DNA of 64,000 nucleotides from Myxococcales bacterium (lineage in GTDB: Bacteria > Myxococcota_A > Polyangia > Polyangiales > Polyangiaceae), in assembly GCA_016794345.1 (NCBI GenBank), contig JAEUKE010000269.1, forward strand, positions 46,508 to 110,507, read 5' to 3'. Below the pieces are notes generated by a model. The model was given only the letters and a program-made list of their open reading frames with translations. It was not told the DNA's origin and made no database searches. Of this stretch, positions 49,322 through 57,301 are shown piece by piece. Within the stretch, counting starts at the first letter, position 1. Every line of letters starts with the position of its first letter. The position numbers and the translations under genes were made by a program.

Positions 49322-51913
49322 TCAGCCCTCTCCGCCCTTCGCACCCTTCAGGTTGGCGCCGGAGAGCTTCGCGCCTTCTCGGTTCGCGCCCTCGAGATCG
49401 GCCTGCTCCAGGTCCGCGTCGCGCAGGTCGGCGTCCTTGAGCGACGCCTCGCGGAGATCCGCGCCGCGGAGCTTGGCCGACCGGAAGGACGCGGCCGAGA
49501 GATCGGCCCGAGCCAGCTTGGCCCCGGTGAGCGTGGCCTTCAGCGCGTTGACCCGGCCCAGCTTCGCGCCCTCGAACGACGCGTCGGGGAGCTTGGTCTG
49601 CCTCAGGTCCGCCGCCTCCATCGACGCGTCCACGAACCCGACGCGCTCGCCCGTCACCCCCATGAGGCTCGCCTTCGAGAGCTTCGCGCCGGCGAAGTCG
49701 GCGCGGTCGAGATGGACCCGCGCGAAGCCCGCGGACTCCAGGTTGGCGCGGCGGAACGTGGCGCCGTCGAGCACGCCGCGATCCCAGACCGTGCGGGCCG
49801 CGTCGCTCTCGTCGAGGTTCGCGTCCGGGAGCGCCGCGCCGGCGAGGTTCGCGTCCGACAGGACCGCACGAACGAGGACGGTCCCCTTTCCTTTGGCGTC
49901 GACCAGCCGCGCCCCGGGGAGCTTGGCGTCCTCGAAACACGCGCCGTCGAGCTCGGCTCCCGAGAGATCCGCGCCCGCCAGATCCGCGCGCGCGAAGGAC
50001 GCGCCCTCCCACTTCCCCTGCGAAAGGACGGAGCGCCCGAGCTGGGCGTCGTCGAGCTTCGCGCCCTTGCCCACGACCGAGGTGAGCGAGGCGTCCTTGA
50101 GATCGGCGCCGCGGAGCACCGTGTCCGTCAAGGTCGCGCGGCTCAGATCGGCCTGGCTCAGATCACAGGACGAGAGGTCGGCGCCGCTCAGGTCGGCGCC
50201 CTGCATCTTGACGCCCGAGAGCTTGGCGCCCGTAAGCTTCGCCCCCACGAGCTTCGTGCCCGTCAGGTTCGCGCCATACAATGACGCATTCGTCATGTCG
50301 AGCCGAGAGAGGTCCGCGCCCGACAGGGGAAGGTCGCGGAGCGCTTCACCCTTCGCGAGCCGCGCGAGGATGGTGGCTCGTAGCCCGCTCTCGGCTTCGG
50401 GCTGCTCCGCCACGGACCGCGGCGCGAGCGGCGCGGCGGCGGCGTCCACCGGGGCGGAAGGACGCGGAGGCGCGACCGACGGCGGGCGCGGCACGATCGG
50501 CGGGGCGACGGGTGAAGGTGCGCCGAGCACGGGAGGCGCGACGACGGCAGGCGACGCGAGAGGCGGCGGCGCGAACGACGCCGGCCGGGCGACCGCAGCA
50601 GGCGGCGAGGGCGGCGCGAGCGCGGGCGGCGCGACGGGCGCAGGCGGCACGGGCGGCACGGGCGGCGCAGGCGGCGGCGCGACGACGGCAGGCGGCGCGA
50701 CGACGACGGGCGGCGCGACGACGGCGGGCGGCGCAGGCGGCGCAGGAGGCGCCACGAACGCAGGCGGCGCGACGACGGCAGGCGGCGCGGGCGGCGCCAC
50801 GAACGCCGGCGGCGCGATGACGGCGGGCGGCGCCACGAACGCAGGGGGCGCGACGGGAGCAGGCGGCGCAATGGGAGCGGGCGGCGCGACCGGCGCGGCA
50901 GGCTCGGAGGAGCCGAGCCTCATCCCGCTGCCGAGCGCGTGGGCGGTGTCGCCGTTGGGCCGAGGAGGGGGCTCGATCCGCGTGTCGTCCAGATCGAGAT
51001 CGGCCTCGACGCGGAGGCGGTGCAGCTCGTCGTGCGGAGCCTCCAGGTTTCCGCGATAGACGAGCGAGATCTCGAGCGTGTCGGCGTCGATTGTCACCCC
51101 CTCGAGCACGAGCGAGAACGGCGTCCTGACGCCCGCGTCGTCGCAGAGGAGCGCCGAAGGTCGCGCCGCGGGTAGCCGCGTCGCGAAGCGAGCCAGGTCC
51201 GCGTGCACGCCGTCGAGCACGATCCACTCCCGGCCGTCCAGGGCAGGGACACGTTGATCGTCGGGGGACGCGGCGAGATGCGCGACCGTGATCTGGTTGT
51301 CCCAGGCCCAGACCGAGCCGGGCGCCATCGGGCCCTTCGCACGTCCGGGCCAGGTCGCTGCGCGCGGACCGAAGCCGGCGATGCGTCCGGGCGCCATCGG
51401 ATCGACGATGAACGGCGGGCCATCGGACTCGGTCATCCCGACGGGGTTGTCGGTGCCCGGGCCTCCGGCAGCGCGTTCGTAGACGAGCGGCATCGACGAA
51501 AACTCCTTCGGGTAGTCACCGTCGGACTCTCGCTCACCGAACACATGGAGCGTCTTGTCGATGAGCGCGGAACGCCGCCAGAGGACGAGGCGAACGGCGA
51601 TGGCCGGTGTCGCCTCGTGTTGGGGACAGGTCGCGTGTCCCCGCAGCGTCACCTCGGTGAACCCGAGCGACGGCAGGATCTCCGACGCAGCCTCGAGGCT
51701 CCGGCCGGGGCGTCCCATCCACGGACGATCGTCCACTTCGATCGGCCGAGGCGCCGTCGGGATCGCAAAACCTTCGTGCACCATGCTGAGCGTGCACTTC
51801 ACGATCGCCGTGACGCGCGGGCGATCTGCGCCCCGTTGCCAGGCGAGGGTCCCGACCGCCACTTGTCCGAGCGCCTGAGGCTCGATCGGCCAAGGCGAGC
51901 CCGCGAACTCCAT
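49322..51913 (-). CDS. DUF2169 protein with pentapeptide repeats (copy B)
   Basis: An 863-residue paralogue of the adjacent protein with the same layout. DUF2169 covers about 1-310 (VAVGTLAWQRGADRPRVTAI, EVDDRPWMGRPGRSLEAASE, AAGGPGTDNPVGM). A low-complexity Val/Ala/Pro linker (APPAFVAPPAVIAPPAFVAP) lies at about 330-480, and pentapeptide repeats run from about 560 to the end (LYGANLTGTKLVGAKLTGAK). The two copies are probably a duplication: they share domain order but not much linker sequence. ATG 51913 diverges from the cheR gene, with an 89-base shared upstream region. A pentapeptide helix often mimics DNA or binds partners; its purpose here is not known. Confidence 0.85.
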   Translation of the reverse strand: MEFAGSPWPIEPQALGQVAVGTLAWQRGADRPRVTAIVKCTLSMVHEGFAIPTAPRPIEVDDRPWMGRPGRSLEAASEILPSLGFTEVTLRGHATCPQHEATPAIAVRLVLWRRSALIDKTLHVFGERESDGDYPKEFSSMPLVYERAAGGPGTDNPVGMTESDGPPFIVDPMAPGRIAGFGPRAATWPGRAKGPMAPGSVWAWDNQITVAHLAASPDDQRVPALDGREWIVLDGVHADLARFATRLPAARPSALLCDDAGVRTPFSLVLEGVTIDADTLEISLVYRGNLEAPHDELHRLRVEADLDLDDTRIEPPPRPNGDTAHALGSGMRLGSSEPAAPVAPPAPIAPPAPVAPPAFVAPPAVIAPPAFVAPPAPPAVVAPPAFVAPPAPPAPPAVVAPPVVVAPPAVVAPPPAPPVPPVPPAPVAPPALAPPSPPAAVARPASFAPPPLASPAVVAPPVLGAPSPVAPPIVPRPPSVAPPRPSAPVDAAAAPLAPRSVAEQPEAESGLRATILARLAKGEALRDLPLSGADLSRLDMTNASLYGANLTGTKLVGAKLTGAKLSGVKMQGADLSGADLSSCDLSQADLSRATLTDTVLRGADLKDASLTSVVGKGAKLDDAQLGRSVLSQGKWEGASFARADLAGADLSGAELDGACFEDAKLPGARLVDAKGKGTVLVRAVLSDANLAGAALPDANLDESDAARTVWDRGVLDGATFRRANLESAGFARVHLDRADFAGAKLSKASLMGVTGERVGFVDASMEAADLRQTKLPDASFEGAKLGRVNALKATLTGAKLARADLSAASFRSAKLRGADLREASLKDADLRDADLEQADLEGANREGAKLSGANLKGAKGGEG
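50282..50295. repeat. TGAC-N6-GTCA palindrome site
   Basis: Core GCATTC, in the first pentapeptide repeats of DUF2169 copy B (ATG-ACG-AAT-GCG-TCA-TTG-TAT), again with AT-rich codons. Confidence 0.6.
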
Positions 51914-51948
51914 GGGGGCGAGCCTACCAGAACACGCTTTCGCGAGAG

Positions 51949-51983
51949 GTCTGTGATGGAACGGGGGGCGTCTGTGCTAGAAC
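51949..51983 (+). promoter_or_regulatory. Direct repeat in the divergent promoter region before cheR
   Basis: Two 14-bp half-sites, GTCTGTGATGGAAC (51949-51962) and GTCTGTGCTAGAAC (51970-51983), repeat with a 21-base period, or two helical turns. The second copy contains TGCTAGAAC, which resembles an extended -10 box 20-26 bases before the cheR ATG. The layout suggests a response-regulator or enhancer-type binding site controlling cheR-cheB. Confidence 0.4.
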
Positions 51984-52002
51984 CCAAAGTTGTCCGTAGA
52001 GA

Positions 52003-52851
52003 ATGCCTAGGCCAGCTGCCCTCACGCTCGCGGCGGACGAGTTCGAACGTCTCCGAGACTTGCTCCACGAATGCGCGGGGCTCTGGTTCGGCGCCGACGC
52101 GCGGCCGACCATCGAGCGCCGCCTGCAGAAGCGGCTGGCCGCGACCGGCTCGCAGAGCTTCGCCCAGTACCTCCGGCGCCTGACGGACGGCGACAGCGCC
52201 GAGCTGGAAGAGGCCGTCGAGACCTGCACGGTCAACGAGACGTACGTCTTTCGCCAGGAGTACCAGCTTCGAGCGTTCCGCTACGAGATCCTGCCGCGCC
52301 TCGCCAAGCGCGAGCGTGTCCTCGTCTGGAGCGCCGGGTGCGCGACCGGCGAAGAGGCCTACACGATCGGCGCCATCGTCCTCGAGTCGGGTCTCGTCCC
52401 GGCCAACCGCATCCACGTCTTCGGCACCGACATCTCGCGGAGCTGCATCGCGTTCGCCCGCCGCGGGGTCTACTCCCAGGCCTCCTTCCGCGGCGTGACG
52501 AACCCGCTCTACTCCCACTACTTCGTCAAGCAGCCCGACGGCTCTCGTGCCGTCTCGCCCGAGCTCAAGGCGGTCTGTCGGTTCCGACACGCGAACCTCC
52601 TCTCGGACACGGCGTTCGCCGGCGCCGTCGACGCCATCTTCTGTCGCAACGTGCTCATCCACATGGGTGAGTCGGCACGCCAGCGCGTGGTGCAGGGCTT
52701 CTTCAACCGCCTCTCTCCCGGTGGCTACCTCCTCTTGGGCCACTCGGAATCGCTCCTGTCCGATCCATCCCCGTTCGAGATCGTGCAGCTCTCGGAGGAC
52801 ATCGTGTATCGGCGGCCCACCCTGGACGAGTTCCCGAGGAGAGCCCGATGA
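52003..52851 (+). CDS. CheR-type chemoreceptor methyltransferase
   Basis: The 282-residue protein has the CheR N-terminal helices (EFERLRDLLHECAGLWFGAD) and the family motif ETCTVNETYVFRQEYQL. The SAM-binding loop is LVWSAGCATGEEAYTIGAI, and FCRNVLIHMGESARQRVVQG is the catalytic-site strand. It methylates glutamates of chemoreceptors with S-adenosylmethionine. The start ATG 52003 lies close to a direct-repeat element. cheB begins on its stop codon (ATGA). No receptor, CheA or CheW gene is present in the window, so the pair may serve a distant array or a non-chemotactic (Dif/Che-like) system. Confidence 0.92.
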   Translation: MPRPAALTLAADEFERLRDLLHECAGLWFGADARPTIERRLQKRLAATGSQSFAQYLRRLTDGDSAELEEAVETCTVNETYVFRQEYQLRAFRYEILPRLAKRERVLVWSAGCATGEEAYTIGAIVLESGLVPANRIHVFGTDISRSCIAFARRGVYSQASFRGVTNPLYSHYFVKQPDGSRAVSPELKAVCRFRHANLLSDTAFAGAVDAIFCRNVLIHMGESARQRVVQGFFNRLSPGGYLLLGHSESLLSDPSPFEIVQLSEDIVYRRPTLDEFPRRAR

Positions 52852-53915
52852 CGGCGCCCAAGCTCCGCGTGCTCGTGGTCGACGACTCCCGCGTGGTGCG
52901 CCACGTGATCACGGACGCGCTCTCGTCGTCCAACGAGATCCAGGTCGTCGGTCACGCGTCGAACGGCGAGCAGGCGCTGCGCATGGTGGCCGAGCTCGAC
53001 CCCGACGCCATCACCCTCGATCTCGAGATGCCGAAGATGGGCGGCTTCACCTTCCTCCGCCTGCTCCTCGCGCGGCGCAGCACGCCGGTCATCGTGCTCT
53101 CAAGCCACGACGCGACCGACAACGTGTTCAAGGCGCTCGATCTCGGCGCGGTCGACTTCATCGCCAAGCCGCCCGATCCGCTCCTCAGCCCCGAGCCGTT
53201 CCGGACCGAGCTCGCCCAGAAGCTGCTCCTCACGCGCCACCTCGTCCGCCAGCCTCGGCCGAGCGAGCTCCCTCCGCGAGCGGCCGCGTCGTCGAAGGAT
53301 CACACGCCGCCTTCCGTGCCGCCCCGCTTCCTCGTGGTGATCGCCTCTTCGACGGGGGGCCCCACCGCCTTGCTCCACCTGTTCTCGCGGCTGCCTCCCT
53401 CCTACCCGGGAGCGATCCTGGTGGCGCAGCACATGGCGCCCAACTTCACGCGCACGTTCGCCGAGCGGCTCGACCGCATCGCGGCCGTCACGGTCCGGGA
53501 GGCGGTCGAGGGCGATCTCGTGCTCGCCGGCCGCGCCTACGTCTGCCCCGGCGGCTCCTGCATGACCGTCCGCAAGGTGAACGGCTACCCGCTGCTCGAC
53601 GTGCGCCCCCCCGACACCAGCGATCGGTACGTGCCCAGCGCGAACAAGCTCTTCTCGAGCGCGGCGGACGCCTTCGGCTCGCGCTCGCACGCGGTCATCC
53701 TGACGGGCATGGCGGACGACGGCGTGATCGGCGCGTCCCAGATCCGGCGCGCGGGCGGCACGGTGCTCGTCGAGAGCGAAGACACCGCGGTCGTCTACGG
53801 GATGCCCGGCGCCGCGGTCCGCGCGGGCGTCGCCTCGCGGGTCCTACCGCTGCAGCAGATCGCGGACGCGGTCGCGGACCTCGCCGGGCAACGCGCGACC
53901 CTCGTCGATCCCTGA
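52848..53915 (+). CDS. CheB-type receptor methylesterase/response regulator
   Basis: A 355-residue two-domain protein. The receiver domain (1-120) has VLVVDDSRVVRHVI, the phospho-acceptor Asp near residue 57 in AITLDLEMPKMGG, and VIVLSSHD. After a Pro/Arg linker the methylesterase domain carries ASSTGGPTALLHLFSRL (catalytic Ser), VAQHMAPNFTRTFAERL (His) and ILTGMADDGVIGA (Asp). It removes methyl groups and deamidates receptors. Its ATG overlaps the cheR stop. The C-terminal tail runs opposite to an AsmA-like gene 13 bases away. Confidence 0.93.
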   Translation: MTAPKLRVLVVDDSRVVRHVITDALSSSNEIQVVGHASNGEQALRMVAELDPDAITLDLEMPKMGGFTFLRLLLARRSTPVIVLSSHDATDNVFKALDLGAVDFIAKPPDPLLSPEPFRTELAQKLLLTRHLVRQPRPSELPPRAAASSKDHTPPSVPPRFLVVIASSTGGPTALLHLFSRLPPSYPGAILVAQHMAPNFTRTFAERLDRIAAVTVREAVEGDLVLAGRAYVCPGGSCMTVRKVNGYPLLDVRPPDTSDRYVPSANKLFSSAADAFGSRSHAVILTGMADDGVIGASQIRRAGGTVLVESEDTAVVYGMPGAAVRAGVASRVLPLQQIADAVADLAGQRATLVDP

Positions 53916-53928
53916 GCGCGCCCGCCCG

Positions 53929-55254
53929 TCAGAGCGAGATCGAGCACCGCACGAACGCGGAGGGCGCGACCTTGGCTTTCTCGATATCGCGAACGTCGGC
54001 CTCGACCGTGACGCGTGTCTCCACATTGCCGCTCAAGCGACCCCGCGCAAGCTGACCTGCGACGAGGGAAGCCGTCGGGCCGAGGTGCGCCGCGATCGCG
54101 CTGACCGCGAGCTGGTTGCAGGGGACGACGCCCTTCAGGTCGAGGCGCATCGTCCCGTCGAGCCCGAGGCTGCCTTTGCCTTTCAGCTCGAGGGTCCCGG
54201 CCTTCACGCTCACCTCCTCGAGGTCGACCGTGGTGCCGGCGATGGCGAACTTACCTGACACCTTCGTCACGTTCCCGAAGATGATTCCCTGGAGCTCGCG
54301 TGGATGCGGCGGCACGTAACCGGTGATCGCGGCCTCGAAGCTGCCCCTCTGCGCGTCCTCCCCGCTCAGGCCGACCTCGAGCTTGCCCGAGACGCTTTTG
54401 CCCGGCAGGCCGATCGGCAGCCACTTCGGCAGCTTCTCGGGGTCGAGCCGATCGAGCTCCAGGTAGCCGCGCGTCGCGGCGCGGTTCACCCCCAGGCGCG
54501 CCGACTTCAGGTCCGCGAAGCGGAGCCACAGCCTGTCCTCCGCGCGCTCGACGATCACCGCGACGGCGGGGACGCCCAGCGAGACGAAGGGGATGTCGGG
54601 CTTCACCGTGAGCCCCTCGATGGAGATCTCGCCGTCTTTTGCGGTGACACGCGACGCCTCCCCGACGACGGCGAGCGGGAGCCGCTCGGCGACGCGATCG
54701 ACGCGCAGCCGCACCTGGGTCGCGGTGACGGGCAGCGGGCGAGCGGGGCCGCCCTTCAGGGCGTCCTCGAACGCGAAGAGCGCAGGCAGGCTCGGGGCAT
54801 CGACCGAGGGCGCGACGACCTCCACGCTGGCAGGATCGAGCCCCGCGAAGGTCACGCGCACCTCGTCCATCGCGATCTGGACGTCGGGCGCGGCGACGTT
54901 CTTCGCCCGCACGCCCTTCAGCGCGATCCGGGCCGGGCCCTTCTCCCAGGGCAACACACCTGTCACGTCGATCGAGTCGAAGCCCAGGTCGAACCCGCGC
55001 TCCTTCGCGCTCGCGACGGCGCGCTCCCCCGCCGCGCTCGGCAGGTACCGGACCAGCAGCACCGCGCCGATGGCCCCCGCGACGACGAAGACGAGGACGA
55101 CGCCGAGCAGGATCCACGGCCATTGACGCCGCGCGCGCGGAGGCGGTGCGTCTTCGGGGCCGGCTTCGTCGGGGGCCTTTCGGGGGGCCGCCTCGTCCAC
55201 GTCCGACACGTTCGGCTCGGGGCTCGTCAGGGTCACCGCCGCATCGTATGCCAC
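53929..55254 (-). CDS. AsmA/TamB-like membrane-anchored protein
   Basis: A 441-residue protein with an N-terminal acidic, Pro-rich stretch followed by one membrane helix (WPWILLGVVLVFVVAGAIGA, residues about 45-70). The remainder is a beta-rich periplasmic domain. Repeats such as LSGEDAQRGSFEAAITGYVP and VSVKAGTLELKGKGSLGLDG are characteristic of AsmA/GspN-type beta-taco proteins, which bridge the membranes and move lipids or secretion substrates. Length is short for TamB and closest to GspN/AsmA_2. No secretion operon lies nearby. The start ATG 55254 is the first in frame; GTG 21 bases later is possible. Confidence 0.6.
   Translation of the reverse strand: MAYDAAVTLTSPEPNVSDVDEAAPRKAPDEAGPEDAPPPRARRQWPWILLGVVLVFVVAGAIGAVLLVRYLPSAAGERAVASAKERGFDLGFDSIDVTGVLPWEKGPARIALKGVRAKNVAAPDVQIAMDEVRVTFAGLDPASVEVVAPSVDAPSLPALFAFEDALKGGPARPLPVTATQVRLRVDRVAERLPLAVVGEASRVTAKDGEISIEGLTVKPDIPFVSLGVPAVAVIVERAEDRLWLRFADLKSARLGVNRAATRGYLELDRLDPEKLPKWLPIGLPGKSVSGKLEVGLSGEDAQRGSFEAAITGYVPPHPRELQGIIFGNVTKVSGKFAIAGTTVDLEEVSVKAGTLELKGKGSLGLDGTMRLDLKGVVPCNQLAVSAIAAHLGPTASLVAGQLARGRLSGNVETRVTVEADVRDIEKAKVAPSAFVRCSISL
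54256..54269. repeat. TGAC-N6-GTCA palindrome site
   Basis: Core ACCTTC, in the AsmA-like gene; codons GTG-TCA-GGT-AAG beside it are unusual for the gene. It is the last exact site I found before the ribosomal operon. Confidence 0.55.
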
Positions 55255-55323
55255 GAGCGGTCAGACGTGACCCCGACCCCGAAGAATCACCCGGCGCGAC
55301 CGGCCAGGGAGCTTACTTCGCGA

Positions 55324-55770
55324 TCAGCCTCCCTGGACCGGGCAGAGCGGCCGCAACTTTCCTCGGGTGCCGACGAGCTCGGCGAGGGACGTATCGGCGA
55401 AGACCTTGGCCAGGTGCCCGAGCGCGTCGTCGAGCTTGCGGTGAAGCGGACAGAGCCGGACGCCGTGTGAGGGGATCCCGAGCGGGCACGTCTCGATGCG
55501 ACGCGTGGGCTCGACCGCATCCATCACGTCGAGCACCGAGATCTCCGCCGCCGGGCGCGCGAGGGTGAAGCCGCCCCCCTGACCACGTTGTCCGATCACG
55601 AGGCCGGCTCGACGCAAACCTTGCAGGACCTTCGACAGGTAGCTCGCCGGGACCTGGGTCGCCTCGGCGATCTGCTGCGTCGTCTGCCCACCCTCGTGGT
55701 CGGCGAGCCAGACGGCGGCGCGGAGCGCGTATTCGATCGTCTGCGAGAACTGCAAATTGGACCTCGACAT
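55324..55770 (-). CDS. Rrf2-family transcriptional regulator (NsrR/IscR-like)
   Basis: A 148-residue repressor of the Rrf2 family. LQFSQTIEYALRAAVWLADH and GQTTQQIAEATQVPASYLSK make the winged helix-turn-helix, followed by VLQGLRRAGLVIGQRGQGGG. Cys residues in ETCPLGIPSHGVRLCPLH and near the end (LRPLCPVQ) could ligate an iron-sulfur cluster, as in NsrR and IscR, though the spacing differs from both. ATG 55770 gives MSRSNLQFSQ; TTG 55755 with GAGG upstream is the more family-like N-terminus. TATAAA lies just upstream (55780-55775). The gene is divergent from the RIC gene and shares the palindromic operator overlapping its own 5' end. Confidence 0.85.
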   Translation of the reverse strand: MSRSNLQFSQTIEYALRAAVWLADHEGGQTTQQIAEATQVPASYLSKVLQGLRRAGLVIGQRGQGGGFTLARPAAEISVLDVMDAVEPTRRIETCPLGIPSHGVRLCPLHRKLDDALGHLAKVFADTSLAELVGTRGKLRPLCPVQGG

Positions 55771-55777
55771 CCAATTT
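55754..55777. promoter_or_regulatory. Palindromic operator of the Rrf2-RIC divergent promoter
   Basis: AAATTGGA and TCCAATTT form a perfect 8-bp inverted repeat separated by 8 bases. It sits between the divergent regulator and RIC genes, over the TATAAA-like box and ATG of the regulator, and just before TATAGG/TATGGT-like boxes of the RIC gene. AT-rich sequence this symmetrical is rare in this genome. It is the expected place for an Rrf2-type autorepressor to act on both genes, although binding by this regulator is inference. Confidence 0.7.
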
Positions 55778-55802
55778 ATAGGCACTATGGTCTTGGAGCA
55801 AG

Positions 55803-56480
55803 ATGCTCTTCGACGAACACACCTCCGTGGGCGCGGTCGTGACCGAACGACCCAGCACGAGCCGCCTGTTCTCCCGGCTCGGCATCGACTTCTGTTGCGG
55901 CGGCAAGAAATCGCTGGCGACCGCCTGCGCCGAGAAAGGGCTCGACGTCGGCTCGGTCCTGGCGGAGCTCGGCGCCACCACACCGGAGGCGCGGAATGAT
56001 TGGGCGGACGCGCCGCTCGGCTCGGTGTGTGACCACATCGAGCGGACGCACCACGCCTTCACCGTCGCCGAGCTCGACCGCCTCGCCGGTCTGCTCGAGA
56101 AGGTCGCACGCGTGCACGGCGCCAAGCACCCGAACATGGTCGAGCTCGCCTCGGTGTTCGCCCCATTCGCGGAGGAGCTGCGCCAACACATGATGAAGGA
56201 GGAGCGCATCCTGTTCCCCGCCATCCGCGCCCTGGCGAGCGGCGAGCCGGCGCGAGGCATTGGAGGTCCCGTCTCCGTCATGATGCGCGAGCACGACGGC
56301 GCGGGCGCTGCCCTCCGGAGCATGCGCGAGATCGCGCTCGACTACGTGCCCCCCGAGGGCGCGTGCAACACGTTCAAGGCGGCGCTCGGCGGCCTCGTGG
56401 ATCTCGAGACCGATCTCCTCCTCCACGTCCACCTCGAGAACAACGTCCTCTTTCCGCGCGCGCTCGCGCTGACCGAATGA
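55803..56480 (+). CDS. Iron-sulfur cluster repair di-iron protein (RIC family)
   Basis: RIC proteins (YtfE, ScdA, DnrN) repair iron-sulfur proteins after nitric-oxide or oxidative damage. The 225-residue product has the N-terminal ScdA motif GIDFCCGGKKSLATACAEKG (two adjacent Cys). The hemerythrin-like helical domain follows, with metal ligands in CDHIERTHHAFT, GAKHPNMVE, QHMMKEERILFPAI, MMREHDGAG and LLLHVHLENNVLF. GGAG lies five bases before ATG 55803. It is divergent from the Rrf2 gene and overlaps the next gene (ATGA). The operator between the two suggests nitrosative-stress control. Confidence 0.92.
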   Translation: MLFDEHTSVGAVVTERPSTSRLFSRLGIDFCCGGKKSLATACAEKGLDVGSVLAELGATTPEARNDWADAPLGSVCDHIERTHHAFTVAELDRLAGLLEKVARVHGAKHPNMVELASVFAPFAEELRQHMMKEERILFPAIRALASGEPARGIGGPVSVMMREHDGAGAALRSMREIALDYVPPEGACNTFKAALGGLVDLETDLLLHVHLENNVLFPRALALTE

Positions 56481-57229
56481 GCGAGCGCCGCCTGCTGCCC
56501 AAGGAGCACGGCGCCTACGGCCAGCTGCTCCTGCCGCTCGCCGGCGGGCTCGCCATGGGCTCTCCCACGTGGGCGAGCGGTCTGTTCGCCGTCGCCGCCC
56601 TGGCCGCATTCGTGGGCCACGAGCCGGCGCTCGTCCTTCTCGGAACACGCGGCCGACGCGCCCGTCAGGAAGACGGACCGCGCGCGCTGCGGCTGGGCAT
56701 CCTCTGTGGCGCGCTCGCGCTCGTGACCGGGGCGACCGCGCTCGCGCTCGCGAGCCCCGCGCGGCTCGCCGCGGCGCTCGCGCTCGTCTTCGCGCTCATC
56801 CTCGTCCCGTTCGTCGCTCGCGAAAAAGAGAAGACCGCCATCGGCGAGGTCGTCGCGGCCGGCGCGCTCGCCGGCGCCTCGTTGCCCGTCGCCGTGGCGG
56901 GCGGCGTGACGCTCACGACGGCGCTCGCGGCGTGGGGCGCCTGGCTCGTCGCCTTCGCCGCGTCCACGGCCGCGGTGCGGACGGTCATCGCGCGCCACAA
57001 GAAGGGCGCGCGCGCCCCGATTGATGTCGTGGTGCTCACGCTCGCGACCCTCGGCGGGCTGGTGCTCGCTGCCAAGGCCCCGGCCGGCTTCGCGTCGCTC
57101 CCGATGCTCGCCGCGGCCTGGGTCCTGTTTTTCCTCCGCGTCCACCCGCGCCGGCTCAAGCTCGTCGGGTGGTCGCTCGTGACCTGCAGCGTCGCTACGC
57201 TCGCTGTCCTGCTCGTCGCCGCGGCCTGA
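56477..57229 (+). CDS. YwiC-like polytopic membrane protein
   Basis: A 250-residue protein with about seven hydrophobic helices. The start LLPKEHGAYGQLLLPLAGGL carries the PKEHGAW-like motif of YwiC-like proteins (a Bacillus gene near nitrate-respiration genes). Further segments: ATALALASPARLAAALALVF, VAFAASTAAVRTVIARH (possible cytoplasmic loop), LAAAWVLFFLRVHPRRLK. ATG 56477 overlaps the RIC gene stop. Membership in the operon suggests a role in respiration or nitrogen-oxide stress, but the molecular function is not known. Confidence 0.8.
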   Translation: MSERRLLPKEHGAYGQLLLPLAGGLAMGSPTWASGLFAVAALAAFVGHEPALVLLGTRGRRARQEDGPRALRLGILCGALALVTGATALALASPARLAAALALVFALILVPFVAREKEKTAIGEVVAAGALAGASLPVAVAGGVTLTTALAAWGAWLVAFAASTAAVRTVIARHKKGARAPIDVVVLTLATLGGLVLAAKAPAGFASLPMLAAAWVLFFLRVHPRRLKLVGWSLVTCSVATLAVLLVAAA

Positions 57230-57301
57230 TCCGGGAGCGCTGGTCTTCAATCAAGCGCTAGGGCCCAGTCACACTCCCGGCGCGCGCGCCGATGGCCTGG
57301 T

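Noticed and set aside
50600..50900. Repeats in DUF2169 copy B as a possible array or mobile element.
   Set aside because: They encode the Val/Ala/Pro linker (VAPPAFVAPP) and follow codon periodicity.
54009..54022. TGAC-N4-GTC[AT] sites (also 20175, 63978) as spacing variants of the palindrome.
   Set aside because: Different spacing changes the helical phase; numbers are as expected by chance.
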